In this document: one piece after another, positions 17,651-26,918 of the stretch
How the letters are laid out: every line of letters begins with the position of its first letter
How positions within the stretch are numbered: position 1 is the first letter of the stretch
Origin: Streptomyces rimosus subsp. rimosus
GTDB lineage: Bacteria > Actinomycetota > Actinomycetes > Streptomycetales > Streptomycetaceae
Assembly: GCF_000720725.1 (NCBI RefSeq)
Contig: NZ_JOCQ01000011.1
Coordinates: 1-64,000 of the forward strand
Length of the DNA: 64,000 bases
Direction: 5' to 3'
The notes under the pieces: model-generated
What the model was told of the DNA's origin: nothing
Seen by the model: the letters and a program-made list of their open reading frames with translations, nothing else
Databases searched by the model: none
Position numbers and translations under genes: made by a program

Positions 17651-18676
17651 ATGACCGACCGCACCGTGGCCGACGACACCCGCTCCATACCCGCCGGCGA
17701 CCGAACCCTGACCCTCCTGTCCGCGGGCGACCTGGCCGGCCTCCGCATCGACTTCGCCGATGTCCTGGACACCGTCGAAGACGCCTGCCGCACGCTGGCG
17801 GCGGGCCGCTCGGACAATCCCCGCAAGCTCACCGTCAAACCCGCCGACGGACACTCCGTCGCGTATGCGATGCTCGGCCGGGACGGCTCCCGTGACGTGG
17901 TCGCGGTGAAGACCTCGTACAAACACGGCCTGGACCGGGGCCGCGACGAGCAGCACTACTACACGACGCTGACGCTCTACGACGACACCACGGGCCTGCC
18001 GGTCGCGATGCTGGACTGCGGCCGCGTCGGCGCGCTGCGCACCCCGGCCGTCTCCGCGCTGCTGGCCCGCGAGTGCGCGCCGCCCGGGGCCCGCAGCGCC
18101 CTGGTCATCGGCACCGGCACCCAGGGCCGCCTGGCCCTCCCGTTCCTGCTCACGACGCTGCCCGGCCTGGAGCGGCTGATGCTGTCCGGTACCCACCCCG
18201 AGGGCATCGCGGCCGTACGGGACGGACTGCGCGGCCACTTCCCCGACCGGGACGTGGAGACCGTCACCGACCTGCGGGCCGCCGCGGGCGACGCCGATGT
18301 CCTCGTGGCCACGGCCGGCGGCCACACCCCGGCGGCCGTCGAGGCCGGCTGGCTCAAGCCCGGCGCGCTGTCCGTCCTCGTAGGGCACGGCCTGGCGCCC
18401 TCCACCCTGCACCGCGCCGACCGCGTCGTGGCCACCAGCGAGGCGCAGATGCGGGTCACCGGCACCGACATGGCCGACGCGGCCGGGCGGCTGCCCGCCG
18501 TGGACGCCGAGCTCCCGGCCGTCATCGCCGGTACGGCCACCGGCCGCGGCACGGCCGGGGAGCGCGTCTTCGCGTACAACAGCGGCCTGGTCGTCACCGA
18601 CATCGCGCTCGGCCACCGCTTCGCCCGGCTCGCCCTCGACCAGGGACGGGGAACGCGGGTGGCGCTGTGGGCCTGA
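17651..18676 (+). CDS. SbnB-like N-(2-amino-2-carboxyethyl)-glutamate dehydrogenase / ornithine cyclodeaminase family
   Basis: This 341-residue protein is in the ornithine cyclodeaminase/mu-crystallin family. The order and neighbours point to the SbnB subgroup, which oxidatively splits N-(1-amino-1-carboxy-2-ethyl)-glutamate into L-2,3-diaminopropionate and 2-oxoglutarate using NAD. The dinucleotide motif is VIGTGTQGRLALPF (about 153-166), and LTVKPADG and CGRVGALRTPAVSALL are family segments. A start at 17621 would overlap the oxygenase stop; 17651 was chosen for the GAGGAC at 17641. It works with the SbnA-like gene at 20093. True ornithine cyclodeaminase activity is a weaker alternative. 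Confidence 0.87.
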   Translation: MTDRTVADDTRSIPAGDRTLTLLSAGDLAGLRIDFADVLDTVEDACRTLAAGRSDNPRKLTVKPADGHSVAYAMLGRDGSRDVVAVKTSYKHGLDRGRDEQHYYTTLTLYDDTTGLPVAMLDCGRVGALRTPAVSALLARECAPPGARSALVIGTGTQGRLALPFLLTTLPGLERLMLSGTHPEGIAAVRDGLRGHFPDRDVETVTDLRAAAGDADVLVATAGGHTPAAVEAGWLKPGALSVLVGHGLAPSTLHRADRVVATSEAQMRVTGTDMADAAGRLPAVDAELPAVIAGTATGRGTAGERVFAYNSGLVVTDIALGHRFARLALDQGRGTRVALWA

Positions 18677-20052
18677 CCGGACCGTGCCCCGCGGACGTAC
18701 CGACGCTGCCCGCCCACGCCGACCCCGGCACCGACCGGATCATGGACAGCGGCCTGCTGCACGAACTGTCCCACGCCTTCGGCGGCCCCTTCCACTTCCT
18801 GCTGCCGCACCGCTTCGACGCCAACCTCGCGGCCTTCCGCGCCGCGCTCGACGACGCCGGGGTGGCGGGCCGCGTCCACTACGCCAAGAAGGCCAACAAG
18901 GCCGCCGTCTGGGCGGAACGCTGCGCCGCCCACGGCGCGGGCGTGGACGTGGCGAGCGTCCCCGAACTGCGCGACGCCCTCGGCCACGGCGTACGCGGCG
19001 AGCACATCGTCGTCACCGGCCCGGCCAAGAACGACGAACTGCTGCGGCTGGCCGTCCTGCACGGCTGCCTCGTCACCGTCGACGCCCTGGACGAACTCGA
19101 CCTGCTCAGCACGCTCGCCCTGACCGGCACCGTACGCCCCGCCCGCCTCCTGCTGCGCCGCCTGCCGCCCGGGCGGCCGCACAGCCGCTTCGGGATGACG
19201 GCCGCCGAAGCGGACACCGCGCTGGACCGGTGCGTACGGGCCGGGGACGCCGTACGGATGGAGGGCTTCAGCTTCCACCTGTCCGGATACGCCACCCGGC
19301 CGCGCGCCGACCTCGCCGGCCGGCTCATCGACGCGTGCCTGCGCGCGCGGGAGATGGGCCTGCGGGCCGACCGGATCAGCATCGGCGGCGGCTTCGCCGT
19401 GGACTACAGCAGCGGCGGCCACTGGAACGCGTTCCTCGCCGCGCAGCGCCCCGAGCACTACCACGCGCACAAGGCGTTCGACGCGGACGGCTTCTATCCG
19501 TACCACTCGCCCGTCGCCGGGGCCGACGCGCTGCGCGTCATCCTGGACACCGTCCCCGACGGCGGCCGTACGAGCCTGGCAGGACGTCTCAAGGACACCG
19601 GAACGCTGCTGCTGACGGAGCCGGGGCGGGCCCTGCTGGACGGCGCCGGCGCGTCCGTCTTCCGCGTGCAGGGCGTCAAGGAACGCGACGGCTACCGCAT
19701 CCTGACGGTCGACGGCACCAGCCTCAGCCTGTCCGAGCAGTGGTTCAACAGCGAGTACCTGCCCGATCCGTACCTGGTCACCCCGGACGGGCGGGCCCGG
19801 GGCGACGCGGTGCACCCCGCGTGCGTCGGCGGCGCGACCTGCCTGGAGCCGGACCTGCTGACCTGGCGCAAGGTCCCGTTCCCCGCCCGGCCGCGCGTCG
19901 GCGACCTGCTGGTCTATCCGAACACGGCCGGGTACCAGATGGACTCGAACGAGTCCCCGTTCCACGAGCTGCCGCTGCCGCCCAAGGTCGTCGTGGACCG
20001 GCCGGGCGCCGCCCGGCCGCGCTGGCGCCTCGACCGGAACCCCGCCCGCTGA
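18667..20052 (+). CDS. SbnH-like PLP-dependent decarboxylase (fold type III)
   Basis: The 461-residue protein is a fold-III PLP decarboxylase related to diaminopimelate decarboxylase and to SbnH. The PLP lysine is in VHYAKKANKAAVW (about 50), the glycine-rich phosphate site in ISIGGGFAVDY, and the C-terminal active-site Cys segment is VGGATCLEPDLLTW. The GTG at 18667 overlaps the upstream gene by 10 bases; an ATG at 18742 has no ribosome site. In staphyloferrin B synthesis SbnH decarboxylates a citryl-diaminopropionate intermediate. No citrate-coupling enzyme is present here, so the substrate may be an amino acid or another amide. Confidence 0.88.
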   Translation: MGLTGPCPADVPTLPAHADPGTDRIMDSGLLHELSHAFGGPFHFLLPHRFDANLAAFRAALDDAGVAGRVHYAKKANKAAVWAERCAAHGAGVDVASVPELRDALGHGVRGEHIVVTGPAKNDELLRLAVLHGCLVTVDALDELDLLSTLALTGTVRPARLLLRRLPPGRPHSRFGMTAAEADTALDRCVRAGDAVRMEGFSFHLSGYATRPRADLAGRLIDACLRAREMGLRADRISIGGGFAVDYSSGGHWNAFLAAQRPEHYHAHKAFDADGFYPYHSPVAGADALRVILDTVPDGGRTSLAGRLKDTGTLLLTEPGRALLDGAGASVFRVQGVKERDGYRILTVDGTSLSLSEQWFNSEYLPDPYLVTPDGRARGDAVHPACVGGATCLEPDLLTWRKVPFPARPRVGDLLVYPNTAGYQMDSNESPFHELPLPPKVVVDRPGAARPRWRLDRNPAR

Positions 20053-20092
20053 CCCCTTGTGACCCCTCCTCCTCTGCCTCAGGAGTTCACCC

Positions 20093-21130
20093 GTGAACCC
20101 CATGAACGACGCCCTCGGGCGTCCTGCCGTGGTCTCCCGCGTGTCCGACCTCATCGGCGCCACCCCGCTGTTCGAGCTGGGCCGCACCGCTACCGGCAGC
20201 CGGCTGCTGCTCAAGCTGGAGATGTTCAACCCCACCGGCAGCGCCAAGATCCGGATGGCCCGGCAGATGATCCTGGACGCCGAGGCGCGCGGCGACCTGC
20301 GGCCCGGCGGACGCGTCGTGGAGTCCACGTCCGGCAACACCGGGCTGGGCCTGGCGGTCATCGCGGCCGAACGCGGCTACACGTTCACGGCGGTCGTGGA
20401 TCACCATGCGGCCACCGACAAACTCCGCGCCATGAAGGCCCTGGGCACCGAACTCGTCTACGTGGCCGACGACGGGGCCGAGGAACTGGCCACCGCCGCG
20501 CGCGAGGAACTGGCCGCGGAACTGGCCCGCGGCCGGGCCGACACCTTCTTCACCGAACAGCACAACAACCCCAGCAACGGCGTCGGCTACTTCCCCGTCG
20601 CCCACGAACTCCACCAGGCCCTGGACGGGCGGCTCGACGTCCTGATCGGCGCCGTGGGCACCGGCGGCGGCCTCTGCGGCACCGCCCGCGCACTGCGCAC
20701 GCTCGTACCCGGCTGCACGACGGTCGGCGTCGAGCCCAAGGGCTCCATCGCCTTCGGCGGCCCGGCCCACGACTACTACCAGTCCGGCACCGGCACGCCC
20801 GAAGGCGCCGAGATCGGCGCGCTGGTCGACTTCGACCTGATCGACGAGGGCGTGAAGGTCGGCGACGTGGCGGCCTTCGCCACCGCCCGTGCCGTCGCCC
20901 GCGCCACCGGGCTCCTCATCGGCGGCTCGGCCGGCGGTGTCGTCCACGAGGCACTGGCCAGGCTCCCCGCCCTGGCGCCGGGTTCCACCATGGTCGCGCT
21001 GGTCAACGACGGCGGCGAGAAGTACCTGGACACCGTCTTCAACGACGACTGGATGCACGCCCGCGACCTCGTCGACCGCGAGCTGGAACACGGGATCGAC
21101 GAGACGCTCACCAAGCTCCGCAGGAGGTGA
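20093..21130 (+). CDS. SbnA-like PLP synthase (cysteine synthase family)
   Basis: This 345-residue protein is a cysteine-synthase/beta-replacement PLP enzyme. The PLP lysine is in FNPTGSAKIRMARQM (about 45-59), the substrate loop is ESTSGNTGLGLAV and the phosphate loop GAVGTGGGLCGTA. In the SbnA subgroup O-phosphoserine and glutamate are joined to the precursor that SbnB cleaves. AGGAG seven bases ahead of the GTG at 20093 fixes the start. Its place in one operon with an SbnB-like gene is the main reason to prefer SbnA over housekeeping CysK. Confidence 0.88.
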   Translation: MNPMNDALGRPAVVSRVSDLIGATPLFELGRTATGSRLLLKLEMFNPTGSAKIRMARQMILDAEARGDLRPGGRVVESTSGNTGLGLAVIAAERGYTFTAVVDHHAATDKLRAMKALGTELVYVADDGAEELATAAREELAAELARGRADTFFTEQHNNPSNGVGYFPVAHELHQALDGRLDVLIGAVGTGGGLCGTARALRTLVPGCTTVGVEPKGSIAFGGPAHDYYQSGTGTPEGAEIGALVDFDLIDEGVKVGDVAAFATARAVARATGLLIGGSAGGVVHEALARLPALAPGSTMVALVNDGGEKYLDTVFNDDWMHARDLVDRELEHGIDETLTKLRRR

Positions 21131-21138
21131 GGCCCGCC

Positions 21139-22545
21139 ATGACGCTCGCCGTGCAGCCCGCCACGCTCCTCCGCGACAGCCGCGCGCTGGCCGCCCTCGC
21201 CGTCCCCCTCGTCCTCACCCAGCTCGCGCAGGTGGCCCTGACCACCACCGACACCGTCATGATGGGCCTGCTCGGCACGGCCGACCTGGCGGCGGGCGGA
21301 CTGGCGATCGTCCTCTTCAACCAGCTGCGCACCATGGGCGTCGGACTCGTCACCGCCGTCGGCAACCGGACGGCTGCCGCCGCCGCGCGGATGGAGGGGA
21401 CGGGCGCCGACGCGCACGAGGGCGGTGAGGAGGTCCGTGCGACCGTCCGCGCCGGGCTGGCCGTCGCCACCCTCGCCGGGCTGGCGGGCGCCGCCCTGAT
21501 GCTCCTCATCGGCCGCGCGCTGACCTGGCTCGGGCAGGACGCGGAGATCGTCGGCCGCGCGCAGCCGATGCTGCTCGCCCTCGCGCCGGGCCTGCTGCCG
21601 TGCCTGTGGTTCCAGGCCGTGCGCCAGTTCACCGTGGGCATGCGCCGGCCACAGGCGCTGCTGCGCATCACCCTCGTCTCCGTCGCCGTCAACGCCGCGC
21701 TCAACTGGTGCTTCATTCACGGCATTTGGGGGCTGCCCGAGCTGGGCCTGCCCGGCGTGGGGGTGGCCACCACGCTCGTGTACGTCCTCTCCTTCCTGGC
21801 GCTGTACGCCGCCGCCAAGCGGGACGCCGTACTGGCGCCGCTGATCGGCCTGAACATCGCCCGGACCGACCGTGCCACGGTCCGCCGCCTCGTCCGGCTC
21901 GGCGTGCCCATCGCCGCGACGTACGGGTCCGAGGCGGGCTTCTTCTCCGTCACCACCCTGATGGCGGGTTCGTTCGGCAGCGCGGCGCTGGCCGCGCACA
22001 CCGCCGTCAACCAGCTCGTCTACATCGTCTTCCAGGTCGCCGTCGGCCTCTCGCACGCCGCGTCCATCAACGTCAGCCGTGAACTCGCCCTCGGCCGCAC
22101 CGACACCGCCCTGCGCATCAGGAACACCGCGCTGGCCTGCGCGGGCGCGGTCATGGCCGTCGTCGCCGTCGTCTACGCCACGCTGCCCGGCCTGGTCCTC
22201 GGAGCGTTCTTCGACACCGCCGGGCCCCGTGACGCCGAAGCCGTCTCCATCGCCACCCACCTGCTGTTCGTCGTCATGGTCCTGCAGTTCTTCGACTGCG
22301 CGCAGAACATCGGCGTCGGCCTCCTGCGCGGTCTCGACGACACCACGGGCGGCTTCCGCATCACCCTCGTCGGCTACTGGGCCGTGGGCCTGCCCGCCGC
22401 CTGGCTCCTGGGCTACGCCGCCGGGCTGTACACCCTCGGCATCTGGCTCGGCCTGCTCACCGGCCTCGCCACCACGGCCGTGCTGCTCCTGCGCCGCTAC
22501 GGGGCGAGCCTGCGCGCCCGGACGCCTGCGCCGCGGACCGTATGA
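21139..22545 (+). CDS. MATE family efflux transporter
   Basis: The 468-residue integral membrane protein has about 12 transmembrane segments and the two-half symmetry of MATE exporters. Typical segments are LVLTQLAQVALTTTDTVMMG (about 23-42) and the second-half IAATYGSEAGFFSV. AGGAGGTGA overlaps the end of the SbnA-like gene and serves as its ribosome site, so it is the last gene of the operon. By analogy with CntE or SbnD, though from another family, it would export the metallophore. Confidence 0.92.
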   Translation: MTLAVQPATLLRDSRALAALAVPLVLTQLAQVALTTTDTVMMGLLGTADLAAGGLAIVLFNQLRTMGVGLVTAVGNRTAAAAARMEGTGADAHEGGEEVRATVRAGLAVATLAGLAGAALMLLIGRALTWLGQDAEIVGRAQPMLLALAPGLLPCLWFQAVRQFTVGMRRPQALLRITLVSVAVNAALNWCFIHGIWGLPELGLPGVGVATTLVYVLSFLALYAAAKRDAVLAPLIGLNIARTDRATVRRLVRLGVPIAATYGSEAGFFSVTTLMAGSFGSAALAAHTAVNQLVYIVFQVAVGLSHAASINVSRELALGRTDTALRIRNTALACAGAVMAVVAVVYATLPGLVLGAFFDTAGPRDAEAVSIATHLLFVVMVLQFFDCAQNIGVGLLRGLDDTTGGFRITLVGYWAVGLPAAWLLGYAAGLYTLGIWLGLLTGLATTAVLLLRRYGASLRARTPAPRTV

Positions 22546-22602
22546 GCAGCGGCCGGGCGATATTCCCGTGCCGTGCCGTCGGCAGCGGTGCACACTCGCT
22601 GC

Positions 22603-23220
22603 ATGGCGGACATGCGGACGTTCCGGGATGCGGTCGGCGGCTGGGCGGCCGGCGGCCCCGGCGGACCGGCGGGCGAGCTGGCGGCGCGGCTGGGGGTGCG
22701 GACGGCGGTGCTGCTCGAAGGGCCGAGCGACCTCGCTGCCGTGGAGGCGCTGGCCGTACGGCGCGGCCGGGACCTGACCGCCGAGGGGGTGTGCGTCCTG
22801 CCGATGGGCGGGGCGATGAGCGTCGGCCGCTACACCGCACTCCTCGGACCGCCCGGCCTCGGCCTGCGCCTGGCGGGGCTGTGCGACGAGAACGAGCAGC
22901 GATACTACGACCGCGCCCTGGAGCGCGCACGGGCGCCGCACCGGGGCTTCCACGTGTGTGTACGGGACCTGGAGGAGGAACTCATCCGCGCGCTGGGCAC
23001 GGCACGGGTCGAGGAGATCGTACGCGCCGAGGGCGACCACCGAGCCTGGCAGACGTTCCTGCACCAGCCCGCACAGCACGGCCGGCCCCGGCAGCAGCAG
23101 TTGCGGCGCTTCCTCGGCACGAAGAAGGGCCGCAAGATCCGCTACGGCCGTCTCCTCGTCGAAGCCCTCGGCCCCGACCAGGTGCCGGCCCCGCTCGACG
23201 ACCTCCTGGCGAGCTTGTGA
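22603..23220 (+). CDS. Stand-alone OLD-type TOPRIM domain protein
   Basis: The 205-residue protein looks like the TOPRIM nuclease domain of OLD-family proteins without the usual N-terminal ABC ATPase. The TOPRIM glutamate is in VLLEGPSDLAAVEALA (about 37-52) and the acidic cluster is LAGLCDENEQRYY (about 96-108). The C-terminal half is basic (GTKKGRKIRYGR), suggesting nucleic-acid contact. It starts 57 bp after the MATE gene and ends 12 bp before the convergent receptor gene. An ATG at 22612 is also possible. Biological role is unknown. Confidence 0.72.
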   Translation: MADMRTFRDAVGGWAAGGPGGPAGELAARLGVRTAVLLEGPSDLAAVEALAVRRGRDLTAEGVCVLPMGGAMSVGRYTALLGPPGLGLRLAGLCDENEQRYYDRALERARAPHRGFHVCVRDLEEELIRALGTARVEEIVRAEGDHRAWQTFLHQPAQHGRPRQQQLRRFLGTKKGRKIRYGRLLVEALGPDQVPAPLDDLLASL

Positions 23221-23232
23221 CACGACCGCCCG

Positions 23233-24744
23233 CTACGGCCACACCACCTGCCGGAAGGCATACGAGCCGTCCGGCTTCAGCTCGACCAGCGCCAGCGGCT
23301 TGCCCTCGGGGTCGCCCTGCTCGTCGAACCGGATCGGACCGCTGACCCCGTACACCGGCTTGCTGCCGCCGATCAGATACAGCATCTGGCGGGTGCTGCT
23401 CGTGGTCACCGGGCCGCTGCCCTGCCGGTCCGCGCCGGAACGGATGGCCACGCCGAGGGTGAGCAGGGCATCGTGGCCCATGATGGCCTGCCCGTCGGAC
23501 AGTTCACCGACCGAGCGGTGGATGTCCTTGCGGTAGGCCTCGCGGAACTCCGGCAGCGGGTTCCCGTCGCCCGGATAGGTGGTGAGCCACTGGTCGGGGT
23601 GGGCCAGTACGGTGTGGTGCACGGTCAGCCGGCTGCGCTCCCACACCTTCCGGAACGCCTCGCGCGCCTCGTAGCTCTCCGGTACGTCGAAGACGCCCAC
23701 CACGTCGTCCCCGGTGTACACCGAGGTGGGGCAGCGCCGCCCGGCGGCGGCCATCGCCTCGATGAAGCCGCGCAGCGCGCGCCCGCGGCCCGCGAAGTAC
23801 ACGGCGTCCGGCGGATCGGCGCAGACCCGGTCGGCGAGCGCGGAGAACGCGTTGGCGGTGGCGCGGTCGGCCGAACTGTAGGCCAGCCCCATGTCGGTCA
23901 GCTTCAGCTCCTGGCGCGCCGCGGCCGCGGTGAAGCCCCGGTTCAGGGACGCGCTGTAGGTGTCCTGCTCGCTGCGGTCCTTGATGGTCGTCACGCGGTA
24001 GGGCCGCTGACCGGCCCGCTTCTGCAGCGTCCGCAGATGCCGCACCACCGCCGACGCCTGGTCGGCGTTGGGCGGCGCCACCCGCCAGAACCCGGTCTGC
24101 CCCGGCCGGTTGATGGCGTCGGCGGTCACGGTCGAGCCCATCATGGGGATGCCGGCGGCCCGCAGGGCGTCGATCGCGTCCTGCGTGGTCTGCCGGCTCT
24201 GCCCGAGCCCGGCCACCGCGACCAGGTGCCGGTCGCCGTCCTTCAGCCCCTTGAGCTGGTCGACCAGCGGCCGCCACTGCTCGGACCCGGCGCCGCTGTT
24301 CGCCAGCAGCAGCTTGATCTGCGGCGAGTCGCCGCGCCCGCCGCGCCGCGGGTCGTTCAGCTCGCGCTGGGCCAGGTAGGCGCCCTCCAGCTCCCGCCGG
24401 ATGATGTCGCGCCCCTTGTCGTCGGGCCCCGGCGTCATCGGCTGGAGGTACGCCACCGACACCCAGGGCTTGCCGGACTTCGCCACCCGCCGGTTCTCGG
24501 CCAGGATCTGTCCGGAGATGTCCCGCAGCGCTGGGTCGAACACGTACGAGCCGTCGGTCACGCCCACGCACTCGCCGCGCGGCCCCTGCTCGCGCACGCC
24601 GTCGGCACACCGTACGAACACCGTGTCGTAGACCCAGTACCCGCCCACGGCCAGCGCGCCCGCGGTGACCAGGACGACGGCGGCCCGCAGCCATCTGCGG
24701 GGCCGCGGCTTCGGCGGCGCGAGGGGCTGGTCGTCGTCACTCAT
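23233..24744 (-). CDS. Membrane-anchored periplasmic-binding-protein-like receptor
   Basis: The 503-residue protein has a short proline-rich cytoplasmic start, one transmembrane segment (about 18-38) and a large extracellular domain of the type I periplasmic binding fold, as in branched-chain amino acid receptors. There is no lipobox and no nearby ABC permease, so it is more likely a sensor than a transporter part. Seven bases separate it from the upstream P-loop NTPase gene at 24752, so the two are an operon. I infer that it reports an extracellular ligand to the NTPase. Confidence 0.8.
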   Translation of the reverse strand: MSDDDQPLAPPKPRPRRWLRAAVVLVTAGALAVGGYWVYDTVFVRCADGVREQGPRGECVGVTDGSYVFDPALRDISGQILAENRRVAKSGKPWVSVAYLQPMTPGPDDKGRDIIRRELEGAYLAQRELNDPRRGGRGDSPQIKLLLANSGAGSEQWRPLVDQLKGLKDGDRHLVAVAGLGQSRQTTQDAIDALRAAGIPMMGSTVTADAINRPGQTGFWRVAPPNADQASAVVRHLRTLQKRAGQRPYRVTTIKDRSEQDTYSASLNRGFTAAAARQELKLTDMGLAYSSADRATANAFSALADRVCADPPDAVYFAGRGRALRGFIEAMAAAGRRCPTSVYTGDDVVGVFDVPESYEAREAFRKVWERSRLTVHHTVLAHPDQWLTTYPGDGNPLPEFREAYRKDIHRSVGELSDGQAIMGHDALLTLGVAIRSGADRQGSGPVTTSSTRQMLYLIGGSKPVYGVSGPIRFDEQGDPEGKPLALVELKPDGSYAFRQVVWP

Positions 24745-24751
24745 CCCACGC

Positions 24752-26782
24752 TCACCAGGGCTTCCTCTCGTAGGCGGCCGCCCGCTGCCACAGCACGTCG
24801 TGGTCCGTCTCGTCGCTCAGCCGGCCGCTCAGGGTCTGCAGTGCATCGACAATCTTCGGGTACAGCTCGGCCGCCGGATCGCCCAGCGGGTCGGACCACA
24901 GCGCCGCGTACGGGTCGGTCGCCGGATGGGTGGTGATCCACCCGGCCACCAGCAGCCGGGTGACCATCACCAGGTCGGGCGGGCCCGGCGCCCGCGCGAT
25001 CCGGTGCTGGAACTCCGCGCCCGCCGAACGCCCCTGCGCCTCCGCCTCCCAGCGGCGCGGCGCGCGCTGGATCCAGGACAGTTCCTCGCACCACGCCTGC
25101 GCCGAGCCGTCGCCCCCGCACACGGCGACGAAGCGGTCGTGCAGATAGGCCGCCGCGCCCTGGACGTCGCCGCCCGCCAGCCGGTGGTACGCGCCCAGGC
25201 GCCCCGACTCGGCGACGGCGCCGAGGATGCCGTGGGCCGCGTCCCACGGCGAGGTGCCGTCCGGCGGCGCCGGAGCCAGCGACAGCCTGCCGAGCAGCAG
25301 CCTGCGGACGACGTCCGGGAGGGCGCTGTGCTGGTGGCCGTCGAAGGCGATCCGCTCGGCGTACTGGTCGTCGTGGGCCAGGCGGCGCAGCAGCCGCGGC
25401 GGGGCGTCGCCCTGCCGCCACAGGTCACCGGCGCTCGCGGCCTGCCCGAGGGTGACGGCCGCGGCAGCGCGCGGCAGGGCGTCGGACAGCTCCTGCGGCA
25501 CGTCCCGGAGCAGCAGTTCCAGCAGCGCGTCCGCGACGGAGTGCGGTCCTTCCGGTGCCATCACCATGCGCAGCCGCCGCCCGCACGGCACCTCCGGCGC
25601 GAAGTCCTCCAGCGCCTCCAGCACGGCGCGGGTGGCCGCCGGATGGCCGCGCGTCAGCTCGTGGACCGTACGGCCGAGCCACGCCACCGGATGCGTCAGG
25701 CCCGCCAGCGCCGCCGGCGGCATCCGCTTCACATACGGACCGGCCTGCTCCTGCACCTCGGCCCGGTCCAGCGGACGCAGCTGCGCCACCTCCAGTCGGG
25801 CACCGCCGCCCGGCCGGGTCACCACCCGCGGCACGAACAGCTCCGGCCCGTCCTCCCGCTCCGGCGGCTGCCAGCACGACAGATAGCCGCCGAGCGGCCG
25901 GGGCCCCAGCTCCAACTGCCGCAGCACTTCCGGCGTACGGCGCGCGCACGCCACGACCACCAGCGGGTCCGGCCGTTCGGGAGCCGCGGCCCGCGCCTCG
26001 ACCAGGGCCTGGAGGAACGCGTCCCCCAGCTCGCTGTCGGCGTTGTCCAGCAGCACCAGGCAGCGCAGCGTACGGACGCGGTCGCCGCCGTGCTTCGTGT
26101 ATGCGCCCTGGAGGTCGGCGAGGAACGCCTGCAACAGCACCGACTCGGCCCGCTCGCGCTGGGCCGCCGTGCCGTGCCGGAAGTGCTGGTTGAGTTCGAC
26201 GAGCACGTCCGCCGGTGACGGTACGCGTGAGCCGCCGCGCGGGACGCGGTCCAGCCGCCGGTGCAGCCGCCACCACACCCGGGCCCGCTGCCAGCCCTGT
26301 ATCAGCGGCACGATCGCCGCCGACCAGCCGGGCAGCCCCACCGGCACACCGACCGACGTCACCAGGTCCCGCAGCACCTCCAGCGAATGGTCCTCCGCGC
26401 GGCCGGCGCGCAGGGCCTCGCGCATCTGGCCCAGGGCGGCGTCCCGGCTCTCCGGGTCGGCCTCGGCCGAGAGCGCCATCAGGAGTACGGCGAAGGACGG
26501 CAGGGCCAGCGGCGGGAAGTCGCGGCGGCGCGCGTTGAGCTGGAAGGCGATGCGGGCCAGGACGTCCACCGGGTGGTGTACGCCGTCGTCGAGCGCCGCC
26601 AGGTCCAGGGCGGCCGTCGGCGCGCGGCGCCCCCAGTTCTCCAGGTGGCCCGCCAGCGCGGTCTTGCCGCTGCCGCGGGGCCCGAGCAGGAGCAGAACGG
26701 GATGCCGGGCGTGCCCTCCGTCGGCCCGGACGAGCCGCTGCCCGACGAACGTGCGGATCATCAGATCACGTCGGGACTGCAC
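24752..26782 (-). CDS. Large P-loop NTPase (STAND/AAA-like)
   Basis: The 676-residue protein has a Walker A motif in LLLGPRGSGKTALAGHL (residues 31-47) and a likely Walker B in LRCLVLLDNADSELGD. The rest is alpha-helical with no recognised effector domain. The GTG at 26782 was chosen for the GAGGGGGAC upstream; an ATG at 26761 has no ribosome site. It is the first gene of a two-gene unit with the membrane receptor at 23233. Signal transduction or a conflict role is possible; I cannot assign a function. Confidence 0.72.
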   Translation of the reverse strand: MQSRRDLMIRTFVGQRLVRADGGHARHPVLLLLGPRGSGKTALAGHLENWGRRAPTAALDLAALDDGVHHPVDVLARIAFQLNARRRDFPPLALPSFAVLLMALSAEADPESRDAALGQMREALRAGRAEDHSLEVLRDLVTSVGVPVGLPGWSAAIVPLIQGWQRARVWWRLHRRLDRVPRGGSRVPSPADVLVELNQHFRHGTAAQRERAESVLLQAFLADLQGAYTKHGGDRVRTLRCLVLLDNADSELGDAFLQALVEARAAAPERPDPLVVVACARRTPEVLRQLELGPRPLGGYLSCWQPPEREDGPELFVPRVVTRPGGGARLEVAQLRPLDRAEVQEQAGPYVKRMPPAALAGLTHPVAWLGRTVHELTRGHPAATRAVLEALEDFAPEVPCGRRLRMVMAPEGPHSVADALLELLLRDVPQELSDALPRAAAAVTLGQAASAGDLWRQGDAPPRLLRRLAHDDQYAERIAFDGHQHSALPDVVRRLLLGRLSLAPAPPDGTSPWDAAHGILGAVAESGRLGAYHRLAGGDVQGAAAYLHDRFVAVCGGDGSAQAWCEELSWIQRAPRRWEAEAQGRSAGAEFQHRIARAPGPPDLVMVTRLLVAGWITTHPATDPYAALWSDPLGDPAAELYPKIVDALQTLSGRLSDETDHDVLWQRAAAYERKPW

Positions 26783-26918
26783 CCGTGTCCCCCTCGTGGT
26801 CACCGTCGTGAAGGACCAGGATGCAGCAATTCCCGGGGCGCGCAAGAGGTTTCAGGCGTGGGGGGTATGGATGGGGAACGTGGGGTCATTGAGGCGCGGC
26901 GCACGGCCCGCGTACCGC

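Noticed and set aside
20093..21130. Housekeeping cysteine synthase (CysK)
   Set aside because: Operon context with SbnB- and SbnH-like genes and iron-box sites fits the SbnA role better.
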